Shown here in pieces: positions 1 through 12,524 of a stretch of 64,000 bases of DNA (positions are counted from its first letter, which is position 1; every line of letters starts with the position of its first letter). This DNA comes from Mansonella perstans. Lineage: Eukaryota > Nematoda > Chromadorea > Rhabditida > Onchocercidae. The DNA lies in contig JBAMDO010000575.1 of NCBI GenBank assembly GCA_037074765.1, forward strand, positions 434,001 to 498,000, written 5' to 3'. The notes under the pieces are model-generated. The model did no database searches. It was not told the DNA's origin and saw only the letters and a program-made list of their open reading frames with translations. The position numbers and the translations under genes are program-made.

Positions 1-1742
1 CTCTGAGCTAGTTGTGTGGATTGTGTCGCAGTTAGAGCTCTTTTAATAATTAAATAATTTTATATAAAAGGATGCAAAATTACTTTTTTTATTCTATTTT
101 GACTGAAAAGAATTAGGTAATTCAGACATTGATATTTGTAATACTAAATAACTAATGGATTTTTTGATAGGAGAAAGTTAATATTGTAGTTCTGTGGTCA
201 TATTAGACCAAAAGATCGTATGATTTGTCATACGCACCGGCTGGATAGTTTATTACCTCGCTGCACCAATTTGGCCGTTTTTCAATTCCTGTTTCTAGAG
301 AAATATTTTTCCACTCGATTCAGAAAATTGGATTCTGTCACTTCAAACATTATCATTTATCGGGGGAAATTATTAGTGAATGAGCATATGTTACGGTCCT
401 ATTATTTTATAGTCATTATGTTGCGAGTAAGTGATAGTAACAGTAAGCGAATTATCAATGGCGATTCATTTTCTTGATAAAGGACAGGATTTTATCCTAT
501 GAAGAGAAAAACCGGTGATAAAAAAGTGGTGTTGTTCAGTGGTATTTTGCAGAATTTCTTTAAATTGTGATTATTTAAGAACTGAAGCAAAAATACCATC
601 GAATTATTCTCACTGAATCATTTCATTTCATGTTATTCCGGATATCAAATGAAGGTGATTTAATAATGACAGTACCAGTAATCAAATGCGGTGAAAAATT
701 AGCTGTTTGCACTTTTGCAAGATAATACAGAGAGAAAAATGGTGAAAAAATAATTTAAATATGACATATGCGACATGAAATTCAAATATTCTACTCTGTA
801 CTCAGAAGATTTAAACATTTCAATCGTTTGCAGAAATACAAACACATACATACACACGCATATACCGCATATGACCAAATCTGAAAATTTTGATTTGAGA
901 GAACACAAAAAAAAAAAAGAAGAAGAAGTACAAAGATCCTTTGACTACATTGGCAACCAATGTTGTTGTCACAGTCATATTATTAAAGATAATTCATCCG
1001 GACAGCTATAAACTATTAATGCATTTTGATGGCTTAAATGATATTTGCACTGTGTGATTTTGCTTTATAGCAAAATTAAATAAGAAATTTTGAATCGTAA
1101 TGAAAAAGAATTTTATTTTGCATCAGTCTTATCATTTAATGTATTTTTTAAATCGTTTTAATAATATTCCACTATCATTTCCTGTAGAATCCAAAAAATG
1201 TTGGGGGAATATTTGCAAACTTTTCTTCCACATTAAAAGGAAAATTAATTTTCTGTTAGTTTGCAGTGTTTGAACAGATATTTGAGATTCGAAAGGAAGG
1301 TCTCGTTCAAATAACAAGAAAAGAAACATATAATTGTTGATGTTTCTTAATGATCTAAAGCTACTCTTGAAGGAACGTATAATTTTTAAGCTTACAACTT
1401 TCAATTTTTAACTGACCATAAAAGTCATATGATTGTCATGAAATTAGTGAATTGAACTGATCTGTTATGCTTTATTTACCTTCAAAAAAAAAAAAAAAAA
1501 ATTCCAACAATGAATTTTTTTGAGAATGTAATAGAATCTTTCGCAAAAGTTGCAGAAGAAAAATTCATTTCTGTGAACGATCTGACTTTTTACTCTTTAC
1601 TGATCGTAGACTTTCCATGAGATTGCTTTAATATCTTTCACTTCTTTCTTGGCATTATTCTTTTCTTGGCACTTATTAAAAGTGGATGATTTCTTTCTAT
1701 ATGTTTCTGTGTTTTCTAACATATTTTCTGGTTTTTTAAGGG
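1..1742. other. Upstream non-coding region
   Basis: I see no supported exon here. An 85-codon open frame on the plus strand near 220-477 has no recognisable similarity, no clear splice partner and an ordinary AT-rich composition. A poly(A) run of about 17 sits near 1484-1500. The last bases (1731-1740) are a pyrimidine-rich acceptor ending in AAG, directly before the first coding exon of the next gene. That fits a spliced-leader trans-splice site. Confidence 0.5.
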
Positions 1743-4700
1743 ATGAAACATATCGTCATGGCTTGGCTTTTTGAAAACGACTATTTGAAAAGAATTCTAT
1801 CACAGTTCAGGTAAATGAATTTGTATGAAAAAAATTGTGTAAGAAAAACTATCAAAAATTGCGTCTTTTCCTCTTTTTTTGCTCCATCTTTTAATTGTCA
1901 AGAATTTCAAATTTTCAAAAGATTGCAATTTACAAAAGAGATGTTATTTGTCATTCTTCATCTTCATCTGTTCAAGAATCTAGAACCGGATTTTCTAGTT
2001 GAAATATTGACATGTTGGCTTACATGAAATGACAATTCATATTTATTTACCAATCACAATGAACAGAAAGAAATAATGAATAAACAACATCGGACAAGTA
2101 GTATTTAAGGAATCGTTCAAATTTTGGAAAAACCTAAATTTTGGAATAAACTCCCTTCTATTTTATTCTATCGTTCTTTGTTCTCGTTTCTTCATTAAAA
2201 AAGATAATAAGGGTTTTTTTTTTTAATTTGATTTTTAAATTTTCTAAAAAAGCCTGACTTTGAAACTTTGATACCTTTGACCTGTAATTTTAATGAATTC
2301 AATTACTACGCTTGCATTCCAATTTTGAGAGAAAAATGCAATACGCTACCTTCCTAAAATTTTTCTTCGACTCTGTCATTTTCTAATAAACTTATAAAAG
2401 TTAGTCTAAAGACTTCGGCGACATTGCTTATAAGACTTTGTCATTTTATATCTGAAAAATCTGAGCAGAAAAGAAAATGCTAAGTTAACGTTGCATTTTG
2501 ACGTCTAATTTTATTTTCTTATTGAGCCTACAAAAATTTTTGATAGTTTTAGATATTCAGTTGACCCACAAGTGATCTTGATAGATTCAATTCTCTCTAA
2601 AATAAGTTTAAATAAATGAGGATTTTATTTTTTACTGCACAGCCTTTGAGAATTTCTTAAGGCTCAATTAAATATTTGAGAAAAAATTACCAATTATTGA
2701 CTTCAGCTAAATTTTTTGGAATTTGCTTATGACAGCATTCAGACTTTATATTTAATGTGATGTTTTTTTAGAACTTCGATATTCAGGATAATATTCAATT
2801 TTACCATCCTCTTATTTCATTCATGTGCTCTAGCCCACTTAGCAGGTCTTCCATCTGTGGGACCAATTTCACTCTATATTGGTTCCATCCCTGCTCTCGC
2901 AAATGCTGAAACATACGATCAGAAATTACGGAAAATTATGGGTCGTGCTACCAACTACAACAATGGTTTTTTTGGCCTTCACCTCGAGCTCTTGTAGCCC
3001 AAATATTAGAAAACGATATTTTACAATCTTCTGGTCTTGGTGATTAGATTGGTGAGGTCGAATTCTGATCAGTTGAGTTTTAACTATTTAGGCTCATTGG
3101 GCATAGAAGGCTTAAGTTTGATTAATACAGCCTCCCAAAATATGCTCGAAAATCCTGTAGATTTGGATTTTATGGGAGGCACTCAGGTGATCCAAATTCC
3201 ACTTTCACCTTCCACACAACAATGTGAAGCACCATGTTTCATCTGCTCGTCACATGTGCATACATCAAGTATTCCTTTTTTAAAATTTCGGAAAATTTTG
3301 GTAGTCATATTCGCTGCTTAAATTCTTGGTCATTCAATCAAATTATTTAGACCATTTGTTACAATGTGACTCATGATAGCTATCAAACATGGCCGGTTTA
3401 AATCGCAATGTTACAAAGCTTTTTAAAAATTCTTAAGTATGATAACAACAAGTTGAGATGAACTTTTCACTATTTTTTTTCGCTTTTTTCAAATTATAAT
3501 CAGTTCTCTGCAAATAGCATTGGTTATTGATTAAAATACAACTTAAGATACTTAACTTCATTTTAATTCCCGACGAACTATATTTAAATACAAAACTGAA
3601 AATTTTTGCATCTGTATTGACGTATAGAGTAAACAATGAAGATAGTTTAAATTCATTTAATCGAAAATTGTTATTACAAGATTAAAACCTCCCGTTAAAT
3701 GGAAATGTCAAATTCAGGTTGCACTCACTGACTTACCAAGCAAAATTTATGTTTACTACAATAGTACCGTCTTCAGTACCGTCTCAATATCAGTGTTGTT
3801 GCTGTATTTGAATGAATAAATAAGAAAATTTTTTAAATTAACGAAACATTTTTCGTAAATTTTGTTTTCTTTTCCTGTTCTGTATAAATTTCATTACATA
3901 CATTGTTTTGTGCAGTGAAATTTCTTAAGTATAATTTTAAAAAAAAGAAAAATGAATTTTGATTCTCAAAGGTATATTTTGATAACAAGCACTGAGAAAG
4001 TGATTTTTTTCCGTTCCAATAAATTATTATATAAATGAACTAACTGTAAGAGAAGCAGTGTAAGAGAATGCCGCGAAAAATGATTTCAGTTTCTTTGAAA
4101 ATTGCGAAAATTCGGTAAACAATGATGGAGTATGAAAGTAGAATATATTATTTCACCATAATAGAAAATGATTTCTTTTTTCCTTAACCGTTCACCAGTT
4201 CTGTTACTCTTGAGTAATAAAAAATCTCAGGCATCGATTTACCTCAAATAACCCATGATAATTACAACTAGAAAAATTCAAATAAATTAATAAAATTCAT
4301 GAGAATATTTTAAATTTAAAATAAACATACCGTTTTGATTTCGAATAATTATTCTATTCAGCACTATTCGTTCATTTCATTGTCAGAATGCTTTTTTTTC
4401 TCTTCAATAACTGAGGAACGGGAAATTCATATAAACTGAGAGTTGACATGAAGTTGTATTAAAATCATCGGGAAACATTTCAAACTTTTGAAGCTGCCTT
4501 AATAGCTACAAATTTAGAAATTTTAACAAAAATACCAAGAAAGAATTAAACGACCAAAAATCGAAGTGATCAGTGTCAACAAAAAAATCTTGAATTGAGT
4601 CTGCAAGCCTTTCTTTCTTGCATTTGTAAATAGAAATTATTTGCTGTTAAAAGAAAGACATATTGGCGAAGTTTGCATGATTACTTAAAGCAACTAAATT

Positions 4701-5371
4701 GAGGTAGTCCAACGTAGTAATGGAAATTATAATTCTTCTTAAATGTATGATTGCTTTGTTGACATTCACTGTAGTCTTTGATATTTTAACTCTTTATTAA
4801 GCTTCGCAGTATTTGCACAAATATTCTGAGATTCACTATAAAAACAGTCATCCGGAACTACCATATGATCAATTTACGACAGCGGCAGCTTTATTCATCA
4901 TATCAGGTGATTTTTAAGGCGATTGCTTTTGCTCCATTAAACCTAAATTTTAAATCAGTTGCATTAAGCGAGACAATGACAAAAGGAAAAAAAGGGAAAA
5001 ATTTCAAACATTGTGTCTTAAATTTTACTTTTTTTAAAAAATTAATCGTTTTCATTTAAGGTATGAAATCTTTCGTGGTTCCTTTCCTGCTTATATTAGG
5101 AACATCAGGACAAAATTTACGAGAATGGCAACAGCATCGACCGGATTTGACAGGATCGCTGCAAATGTTATTATCTCTGGAATCCGTCCCAAAAAACAGA
5201 CCAGCTTCAATTAATAATTTGGATTTGTTAAATTTCTTGAATAATAGATTGATACCAACAAACCCTGGCTTGGATCTTCTCAATCATGGACTTGGCTTTG
5301 GGATGGCAGCTTTACGAGGACTTGGAACTGTAATTCAGAACAATGAAAAAAATCGAGTGGCGCATAATTAA
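1743..5371 (+). CDS. Unrecognised membrane or secreted protein, five exons
   Basis: I do not recognise this family. Five exons join with matching phases: 1743-1810, 2772-2965, 3092-3186, 4810-4906 and 5061-5371, giving 254 residues. The start is the ATG two bases after an AAG acceptor. A hydrophobic stretch at about residues 24-45 (rich in I, F and L, ending CALAH) looks like a signal anchor. A second hydrophobic stretch at about 143-166 spans the exon 4/5 junction and contains one Lys. The middle is hydrophilic, and the C-terminal 90 residues are Leu- and Asn-rich with a Gly-rich patch (GLGFGM). The last exon alone would look like a small secreted protein starting MKSFVVPF, so a shorter product from an internal promoter is possible. 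The intron between exons 2 and 3 is suspiciously coding-like (see findings). Exon phases and acceptors are good; function is unknown. Confidence 0.6.
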
Positions 5372-8002
5372 AGACTTCTCTCTCGTTAATTCTTTCTCCA
5401 ATTCCATACATTTGTTACCGTCTCATTTAAAGTTGAAACGTAAACAAATATACATCGACTAATAATGATTTTAAGTAAACGATATTTGACATCTTTCCTG
5501 ACATGAAATTAAGCTGAAATCAGTAGAATTTACACCTCTTAGGAAACAGATCTAATTCTCAAACAGCTAGGATTCTAATGCCTCATTTAAAACTCTGTCT
5601 TACTTTAGGCTTCCACAAGTAAGAAGCCATTATGTTTTTAAAATTTGTCACAAGAAGACAGCAACAACACATCCATTTCGATATTTTGAATTCTAATGTA
5701 CATAACTTAATCTTAGATGAAATGTGGAGATAAATTAAACATAATGCGTAAAGCCAAGTTGAATTTTAGATATGAAATTGAAAAAGAGTATCTAATTGTA
5801 ATTAATCACTCAAAACACGCACATAGATAAGCGACTGTGAAATAAAATTGCTTTAAGTATTATACTGTATATACTATAAGTACTATATTAAATACTATAC
5901 TTTAAATGCTATCTGAAGTAACCTACGAAATTATGACGACGAATGGAATGTGAAATATTTATTGGTTTTCGAAATCACAAGCAAATTCATAATATATTCT
6001 AAAGTAGCATAAAAATATACTGTTCACAAGTACATGAACGCATAACGGAAACAAAGCAATATGAAACTATTCCGTAAACAAATAATACGATTTATGTCGA
6101 ATCTTAAGCTGGATTTAAGTTTCAAGAACCGGTAGGAACCAGTGCATTTCTCCCATTATAGCGACTTCTTCATATTTTTATCATAAAGAGAACATTTGAA
6201 ATTAATTGTATAGTTCAGCTAATTTATTTTTTAGGAGATAATTCTGGAGCTTCCGGACAATTCTGGAACTTACTTTTCCAACATATCTTGCAAATCTCTC
6301 TGTTCCCTGTCACTTAGAATAAACAGATGTTTTACGATCATTCCTGTAGCAAAAACTAAAGTGCAAAACAAAAAGTTTATATGTTAAACTCTCGAATCAG
6401 CGATAGTTAATTTAGACATCCATGCATCCTAAGAGATCATCCGAGGGTATCTAGAAACCTCTTTCACAGTGTCTGTTTGTCATGGGAAAAAGCTTGCGTG
6501 CTTTTGAGTTTGTGAATTATCCTGCCGGTGCATAGCCACCACTAATACCTTCAGCATTTGGATAACTGTCCTAGGAGAAAGAGAACTCTAACCGGGAACT
6601 CTAATAGATGGAGCTTGTTTGGCCCTGCAAGGCCATCTGCATAAGAAAAGGATACTCTAAATCTACGACTAGTATTTCATTGTTACCTTTAAGCTTGATA
6701 GGTTTTGACAGATGAAACTTGGAAGTAAAGGATGGGCACAGTTTTAACCGCAGATCTAAGAGATTATTTGCTTGTAGCATTTGTAGCGACAGGCGGAAAG
6801 TGAAGTGGCAGATGAACAAGTGCACTGGAATTTGTGTAGATATACAGATAGCATACAGGAGATGACAGTCGCGTTCGACAACATCTTGAATAATTAAGCA
6901 GCCTTTATTCAATAAGTCCATTACTTGCTTTACATGGAGAGAGGCCCAGGACAGGTGTTTAATCAGGACTTTTCTCCACCTTCCACTCAACCGACTATGA
7001 GTTTTTCCATTGCAGTCAAACAAAAACGAAGGGACACTTGCCTCCAGAGATATGTTCAGATTGACATATCGGAATCAGAATTCAGCTCATTTCGCTCTGA
7101 TTGCCCACGAGTGTCACGACTTCTGAAAATCGACATTGACTTTCTCAGTGAAGCTTATCTTCATGACAAAGGTAACCTTAGAGAACTTTAGTATCAGCTA
7201 CACAATTTATTAACCTGGTAGCTCCAGGCCTTTCAAGGGTTGACTTCATGACTGGAAATTTAATAGTCTCTAAACTTACATTACGTTCCAATAGGGCATT
7301 CCAACTGCATTACGCCTTCCACTACAACAAGCAATATGTTTGTTATTCTTTTCAATGTATGCCACAACTCTCTGATGCTTCAGAAAAAGATAAGATCCTG
7401 CCACAACTCTCTGATGCTTCAGAAAAAGATAAGATCCTGCATCTACTTACTTCTCTTGATTCTGATTCAAAAGGTTCCTGCAGATGATAAGATCAAAGTC
7501 CTTAGTGACTCAACAACTTAGATGCATCTCGACCCAAACATTGAATTAAAAGGTGGGAGAAATTTCAAATGAAGAATTCCCTATCTATTTTTCATTCCTC
7601 GCATTAACCATAACTTTTTTCGCTTTCAGTTGAATGTTTGTTTGCTATTAAAAATGTTTTAGTTTAAAATGGCGAGCAATATTAATTAACTAAATTTTCT
7701 GTTTTTTTTGAACTTTTTTTTTCCGTCTGACACTGATAAATTGAATCATTTCTTTTTTTTCTTTGCACTCTGTCGTTCTGATTTTTTAAATTATTCCAAT
7801 ACAATATTTCCATTTACCTAGAAAAGAAAAGAAAACTTCACTTTTTGAAAGATGCATAATGAATTTTAAAAAATTGAGATTGAAACTACCGATAAGCATA
7901 TGTTAGCTGAATCACTTTGGGATCAATATGTTTTACTGATAATAAATTGTAATAAGTTTCTCACACACTGTTTACATTTTAGTTGTTTCACAAAGAAGAG
8001 AA
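5372..8002. other. Intergenic region, no supported gene
   Basis: I see no multi-exon gene. The stretch 6600-7530 is less AT-rich than its surroundings and has long overlapping open frames on both strands (140 codons minus at 6601-7023, 88 codons plus at 6925-7191, 79 codons plus at 7248-7487). That looks like a decayed coding or mobile sequence, but I cannot name a domain. It also contains a perfect 39-bp tandem duplication. A short acceptor (TTTTAG ending at 7982) precedes the next gene. Confidence 0.45.
7361..7438. repeat. Perfect 39-bp tandem duplication
   Basis: Two identical 39-bp copies, 7361-7399 and 7400-7438, lie head to tail. Because 39 is a multiple of three, the open frame across them is kept and encodes the 13-residue unit PQLSDASEKDKIL twice. 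No divergence between copies suggests a recent event. Confidence 0.9.
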
Positions 8003-8242
8003 ATGATAAAATTGAAAAAGAGAAAAAAAGAAAAGAGAGGGAAAATGAGAGTTGAAAGAAAAAACATATTTAACAAAAATATATTGAAGGATCTGATGGA
8101 CGAAGAACAGCTGCGTCAACTTATCGCTTCTCTATGCATCTTATCAAAAGAAGGATCTGTTCCATGTAATTTTTCGCTATTTTGGAATCATTAATTATAA
8201 TTTAGCAATCAGTAATTTATAATATACACAAATATACTTCAG

Positions 8243-8279
<37 letters not shown>

Positions 8280-9939
8280 GGCAAAAGATTCGTAAGGATA
8301 TTTTGGAATGATTTTGTAGTGTAATTTATGAGTTAATATTTATGAAGTAGCGAATTGCTCTTCGCCATATGGTCCTATATATGGTGATATGATCCCAGCT
8401 CTGAAATGGATTGAAATATTGAAGTCATATTTGTAAGTATTTGAAATAAGTATGCATAGACAAAGAAATATTTGCAATTACACTTCCAGAATTATCAGTA
8501 AGAGTTAGAAATGGAACTTGTTAACCTTGATGTTAGCAGCTGAAAATTTTGTAATTTTTAATTGCGTCAGTGATTTCGTGTCATTTTAATAATTCATTAA
8601 AATTAATGGAAATATTAGATAAAATGTAATTTTATTCGAAAAATAATTTAATTTAATTTTTTGCAGTGAATACAATCACTGTGCTGGTCAGTTCAGCACC
8701 ATCCGAAAAGCTAGCTTATCATTTGCATCAATGTTGGCTGTCAGAACAAAAATTCACAAAAATTGCTGCAAACATAATTCTCCAACGTCAGCATGTAAAA
8801 AACTTTTTTTACTCATAAAATTTTGATTGAAATTACTTTATGCCCTGAATTAAAATAAGACATTAACAATGTCTTTGTGAAATTGATTAGTTAGAGGAAA
8901 GTCAGATGAAGATGTTGAATATTCCCTCTTCTAAAAGATTCATTTCGAATAAAAAAAATGTTTGTTTTTAGATGCGTGAGGCAGATTTCGGCTTATTCTC
9001 CTGCTGTTTGGCACATATTTTGTTAGATTTTCGAAGCAGGCATCAAATCAGGAAAGAAAATAAATTTGTCTTTAGGTATCTACCAATAATGACTATTTAC
9101 CGGTTGATCAACAATTTTTTTTTTTCGTTCTTTTCTCAATTTCTACAAATTAATTGTAGGAACATTGTTCAAGCGCTGTTTGATTTCTATCCCGTGTATA
9201 GACAAATTGATGCAACATTAAGTGAATGCTTCATCGAGCCGATGTTTACTTCACTGGAAGAATTAATTAATGATGATCCAGACGAAAAGGATATCGAAGT
9301 ATACTGCTTTACTCTACAATTATAGAAAATGAATCTCTACGTCTTTACTTTTCTCACAACTCGCTGAATTTCAGACTGGTGCAGAACTGATCATAGATCA
9401 TGGATGTACGTTAATGAAGATCAAACCTAGAAAGTGTGATAATTTTATTGTGGTATTGCGAACACATCTTTGTGAAAGTGATTTTAAACCTGTAACTCGA
9501 CGACTACTATTACAGGTTTGTAAATGCACATAAATAACGGGAATCAAGTCGATAGATTTTGAAAGTTTTTGTGGATGAATTAATCTCTCCAAAAAATAAA
9601 CTATACAATATATTATTGCTAAACTTTTTGTCGCATCAAAAATTTACTTTGTATAAAATATATAACAGAAAAACAACATTCTAATGTACATTTGGTAGAA
9701 ATACTCGTATTCAATGCATTCTGAAACAGATGCAACAGCTCCATTAAATAATTTAATACTAAATTGAATAAAAACTTACATCAACTTTTCAGGCCATTGA
9801 TTTCTGGACTTATAGATGGGACAGTGATACAATACCTTTCTGTATCAAACAATTCTATGAACCGTCTAAACAGGTCATCAAAAAACCTGAAGAAACATCG
9901 AAAATGCAACCAGAAAACAGAGACGAAATTATTATATAA
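8003..9939 (+). CDS. MIF4G-domain translation factor, MIF4GD/CTIF-like
   Basis: Six exons with consistent phases (8003-8165, 8667-8794, 8972-9075, 9160-9298, 9375-9515, 9793-9939) encode 273 residues, or 257 if the in-frame ATG at 8051 is used. The first exon follows a TTTTAG acceptor at 7982, probably a spliced-leader site. The body is an all-helical protein. The last two exons align by eye with the end of the vertebrate MIF4GD domain: a helix with LMKIKPRKCDNFIVVLR, then RRLLLQAIDFWTYRW against the family's LLLEIIEFRAAGW. Family members bind partners such as SLBP or the cap-binding complex and support translation of histone or other mRNAs; that role is inferred here. The N-terminus is Lys/Arg-rich. 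A polyadenylation signal lies at 10133-10138. The family call is moderate; the exon structure is good. Confidence 0.65.
8249..8278 (+). repeat. Poly(A) tract in intron 1 of the MIF4G gene
   Basis: An uninterrupted run of about 30 A lies in the first intron. It is a simple repeat, possibly a relic of a retroposed tail or a slippage-prone tract. No retrocopy is visible next to it. Confidence 0.9.
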
Positions 9940-10132
9940 ATGTACATTACTGTAGAAAATAATGTTTTATTAGCTACGATCCAAATTTCAGGAAGTTCAC
10001 TTAAACTTTTTTACCTAACTTATGCTACTTCTTCCAGTTATGTATATAACTGATGGATCGCAACATAAGTTTTGATAAACTTCGAAGAAGTTTCGAGCAT
10101 TTCAAATTTTTTTTAGTTCGAGACCATTTCGG

Positions 10133-10138
10133 AATAAA
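10133..10138 (+). promoter_or_regulatory. Polyadenylation signal AATAAA
   Basis: AATAAA lies 194 bp past the MIF4G stop and is the best candidate for that gene's 3' end. It is only about 100 bp from the stop of the converging PIG-K gene, so the two 3' UTRs probably overlap as antisense transcripts. Confidence 0.5.
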
Positions 10139-10190
10139 GTTACCACAGGTAATTATTAACAAATAACTGACAAACTACTCATCTCCCACA

Positions 10191-10388
10191 GTGAAATCAT
10201 CCTCCACACTGAAATCATTCTCCACAGTGAGATCATCCTACACAGTGAAATCATCCTCTACATTGAAATCATTCTCCACAGTGAAATCATTTTCCACACT
10301 GAAGTCATTCTCCACAGTGAAATCATCCTCCACATTGAAATCATTCTCCACAGTGAAATCATTCTCTACAGTGAAATCACTCTCAACA
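10191..10388 (-). repeat. 18-bp minisatellite encoding a hexapeptide
   Basis: Eleven head-to-tail 18-bp units. On the minus strand they encode variants of DFTVEN (DFNVED, DFSVEN). About eight units at the high-coordinate side form the C-terminus of PIG-K. The low-coordinate units lie beyond its stop but stay in frame. Confidence 0.9.
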
Positions 10389-12524
10389 GACTTTCCGTAG
10401 TGTGGGGGTACGTCTAGCCATGCATCATCAAACTCAATTCGTTCCGTGACTGCACGCATTATTCTTGATGAGCCAAAAAAGTCAGTTACTCGAACTCTCT
10501 TCGGATCCTGAATTAGAATTTATTTCCAAGTAATATTCCTATATCAACTGAACTTTAATGAAAAGTTGAAATGACTGATGAAATCATACGCATATGCAAG
10601 ATACATCTCTTAAGTAAGCTTACTCTAGATAAAAGTCAAATATTCATCATCCACTTAGAAACCAAAATACTTATTGCATTAGGATTTATTAAAATGTAAA
10701 ATGGAACGGCACAAAGACATACTTTCGGATATAAATCTGTACGTACACCAACTGTTGAAAGACATTTCGATTTTGGACAAGAATTAAAATAATCAGCCAT
10801 AGATTTGTTTGTTAATAACGACCTGACCTCATTTTCAAGAAATTCAAGCGTGAATTGCGTATACCGATCTATGATATAAACACCAATAGATCTAAAACAT
10901 TAATAAAGTTTAAAGAATTAATCATCCTCGCAATAATTTCGAAAAAGGCCAAATTTTTATCGATTTTTGTTATTAGGTCGAGAGAAAAACTAAGAAATGA
11001 AGAATGAAGAAATGAAAAAATGAAGGAATGAAGAATGAAAATCTACACTTACTGATCAACATCATACGAAAGAGAATCTTCGCCTACGAGAGAACTACTT
11101 GTTGCAAGCACATTTGGACTGTATATTTTTTGATACATTGATTCACTTTGGCAAGTGTCAGCTATTACAAGCATTTCATTATATCTGTAATAATGAGACT
11201 GATAAAAAGGTTACTTTTAATACTTATTACTTGGAAAGTAAAACATTTTCACTTTATAATCCCTAGGAATTTTTTAAGCAAATATTATGAGAAATTTTAT
11301 TAAAAATATTACGACTTGAAAAGCAGACCTATTGCCTTGATACATGGTCTCGATGGCGTCCGCTAAATCAACATTTGTCAGTTCTTCGGAATCCTGGAAC
11401 TTCAAAAAGCTATCACCACCATGTCCAGTAAGATAAATTAGAACGTTACTTTGGTGATCTGAAAGAAGACGTTTCGAGCGTGGTGTAGCTGGATGGACTC
11501 TTCCCGTCATAAGACGCACAAAATTTTCAACTGATACCTGAAATAAAAAAAAAGAATTTCAAGATATACAAATCGTAAATTTTATCCGAACTGAAAAGCT
11601 GAGATGGAAGGTGCAAGTTAAACCCTTTTTGGTACCTCATATCCACGATAGTCCACTTCAACTTCAATACCGTATAGATTGATACGTTTATATTTACTGT
11701 TGTACACCGTACCTTAAAACACTCTGATATCTTAATGAATTGACCGCATTACTTAAAGATTAAATGAATGAAACAGTAAATTAAAAGTGCTAACCAGGTT
11801 TCGGATTCCTGGCGTTGCATGGCATATCATCAGCCAACATAAGTATGATGTTGCTGGAATGAAAAACATTTGAAATTGTATCTCTAAGAAGATATTTTTA
11901 CATGATTTCAAGATTTTTAAGCAACGCTTCTTCATACTGTTTCATGGTTTGCACTCTCCCTCCCTCGGCTACAAGGTTTGAGTTCCATTAAGAGAAATTT
12001 AAATCTCACAATATTTTAATATGTATATTTTTTGAATGATCAATGGGACTCCAACCACTAAATCGAAATCGAGTATAAGCCACATAAAAAATGTTAAAAG
12101 AAATCGAAAAGGAATTTCTTTTATTCCTTTACACAATTCAATTTCAATATGGAACAATAGAGTTGCAAGTTACAAAGCGATATCAAAAAAGAAAATGATA
12201 TATCAGAAACGAATAAGTTTCTAATCGCCTCTTTTACGTTGTTACATTATCTCGAACTCTCGGAAAAACTTCACATAAAAGAATTTAGAAAGCAACCAAA
12301 AGGTAGTACCTGTCAGGAATCCCAAGCCTTTTTACAGAGTGGTACAATGACAAAACATTAGCAACATGACGGTAGTTAAACCAAAACCGTGATGTACAGA
12401 CTAATACTGCCCAGTTATTGGTATGTCCCGGAATTTCGAAGAATGACTGTACACGCCTTTGCAAGCCTGCTTGCTGTTGTATTGCAGCAGTTGTCAAAAA
12501 CGTAAGAATAATAAAAGTTAACAT
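10238..12524 (-). CDS. PIGK: GPI transamidase catalytic subunit PIG-K (Gpi8)
   Basis: PIG-K is the C13-type cysteine peptidase of the GPI transamidase. In the ER it cuts the C-terminal signal of precursor proteins and attaches the GPI anchor. Seven minus-strand exons join in phase: 12524-12310, 11853-11795, 11712-11636, 11537-11329, 11184-11053, 10891-10723 and 10507-10238, for 376 residues. The start ATG follows directly on an ATTTCAG acceptor, probably a spliced-leader site, and begins a hydrophobic signal peptide. The catalytic dyad is visible: His156 in TGHGG and Cys198 in DTCQ, spaced 42 residues apart as in the human enzyme. Conserved blocks such as LMTGRV, RSKRLLSD and FLKFQDSEE are present. 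After VTDFFGS the protein departs from the family. I see no C-terminal transmembrane helix; instead there is an acidic tail of about eight hexapeptide repeats (roughly residues 330-376) that ends at a stop inside the repeat array. Confidence 0.95.

Noticed and set aside
2772..3321. First gene interpreted as a frameshifted pseudogene
   Set aside because: An intron from 2966 to 3091 restores the frame with good sites; the coding-like intron is reported as a finding instead.
6601..7191. Overlapping long frames on both strands, considered as a BEL/Pao-type retroelement remnant
   Set aside because: I could not find a protease, reverse transcriptase, RNase H or integrase motif; the only resemblance was a short SDASE peptide.
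10191..10400. Ser/Thr/Lys-rich plus-strand open frame
   Set aside because: It is the antisense reading of the 18-bp PIG-K repeat.
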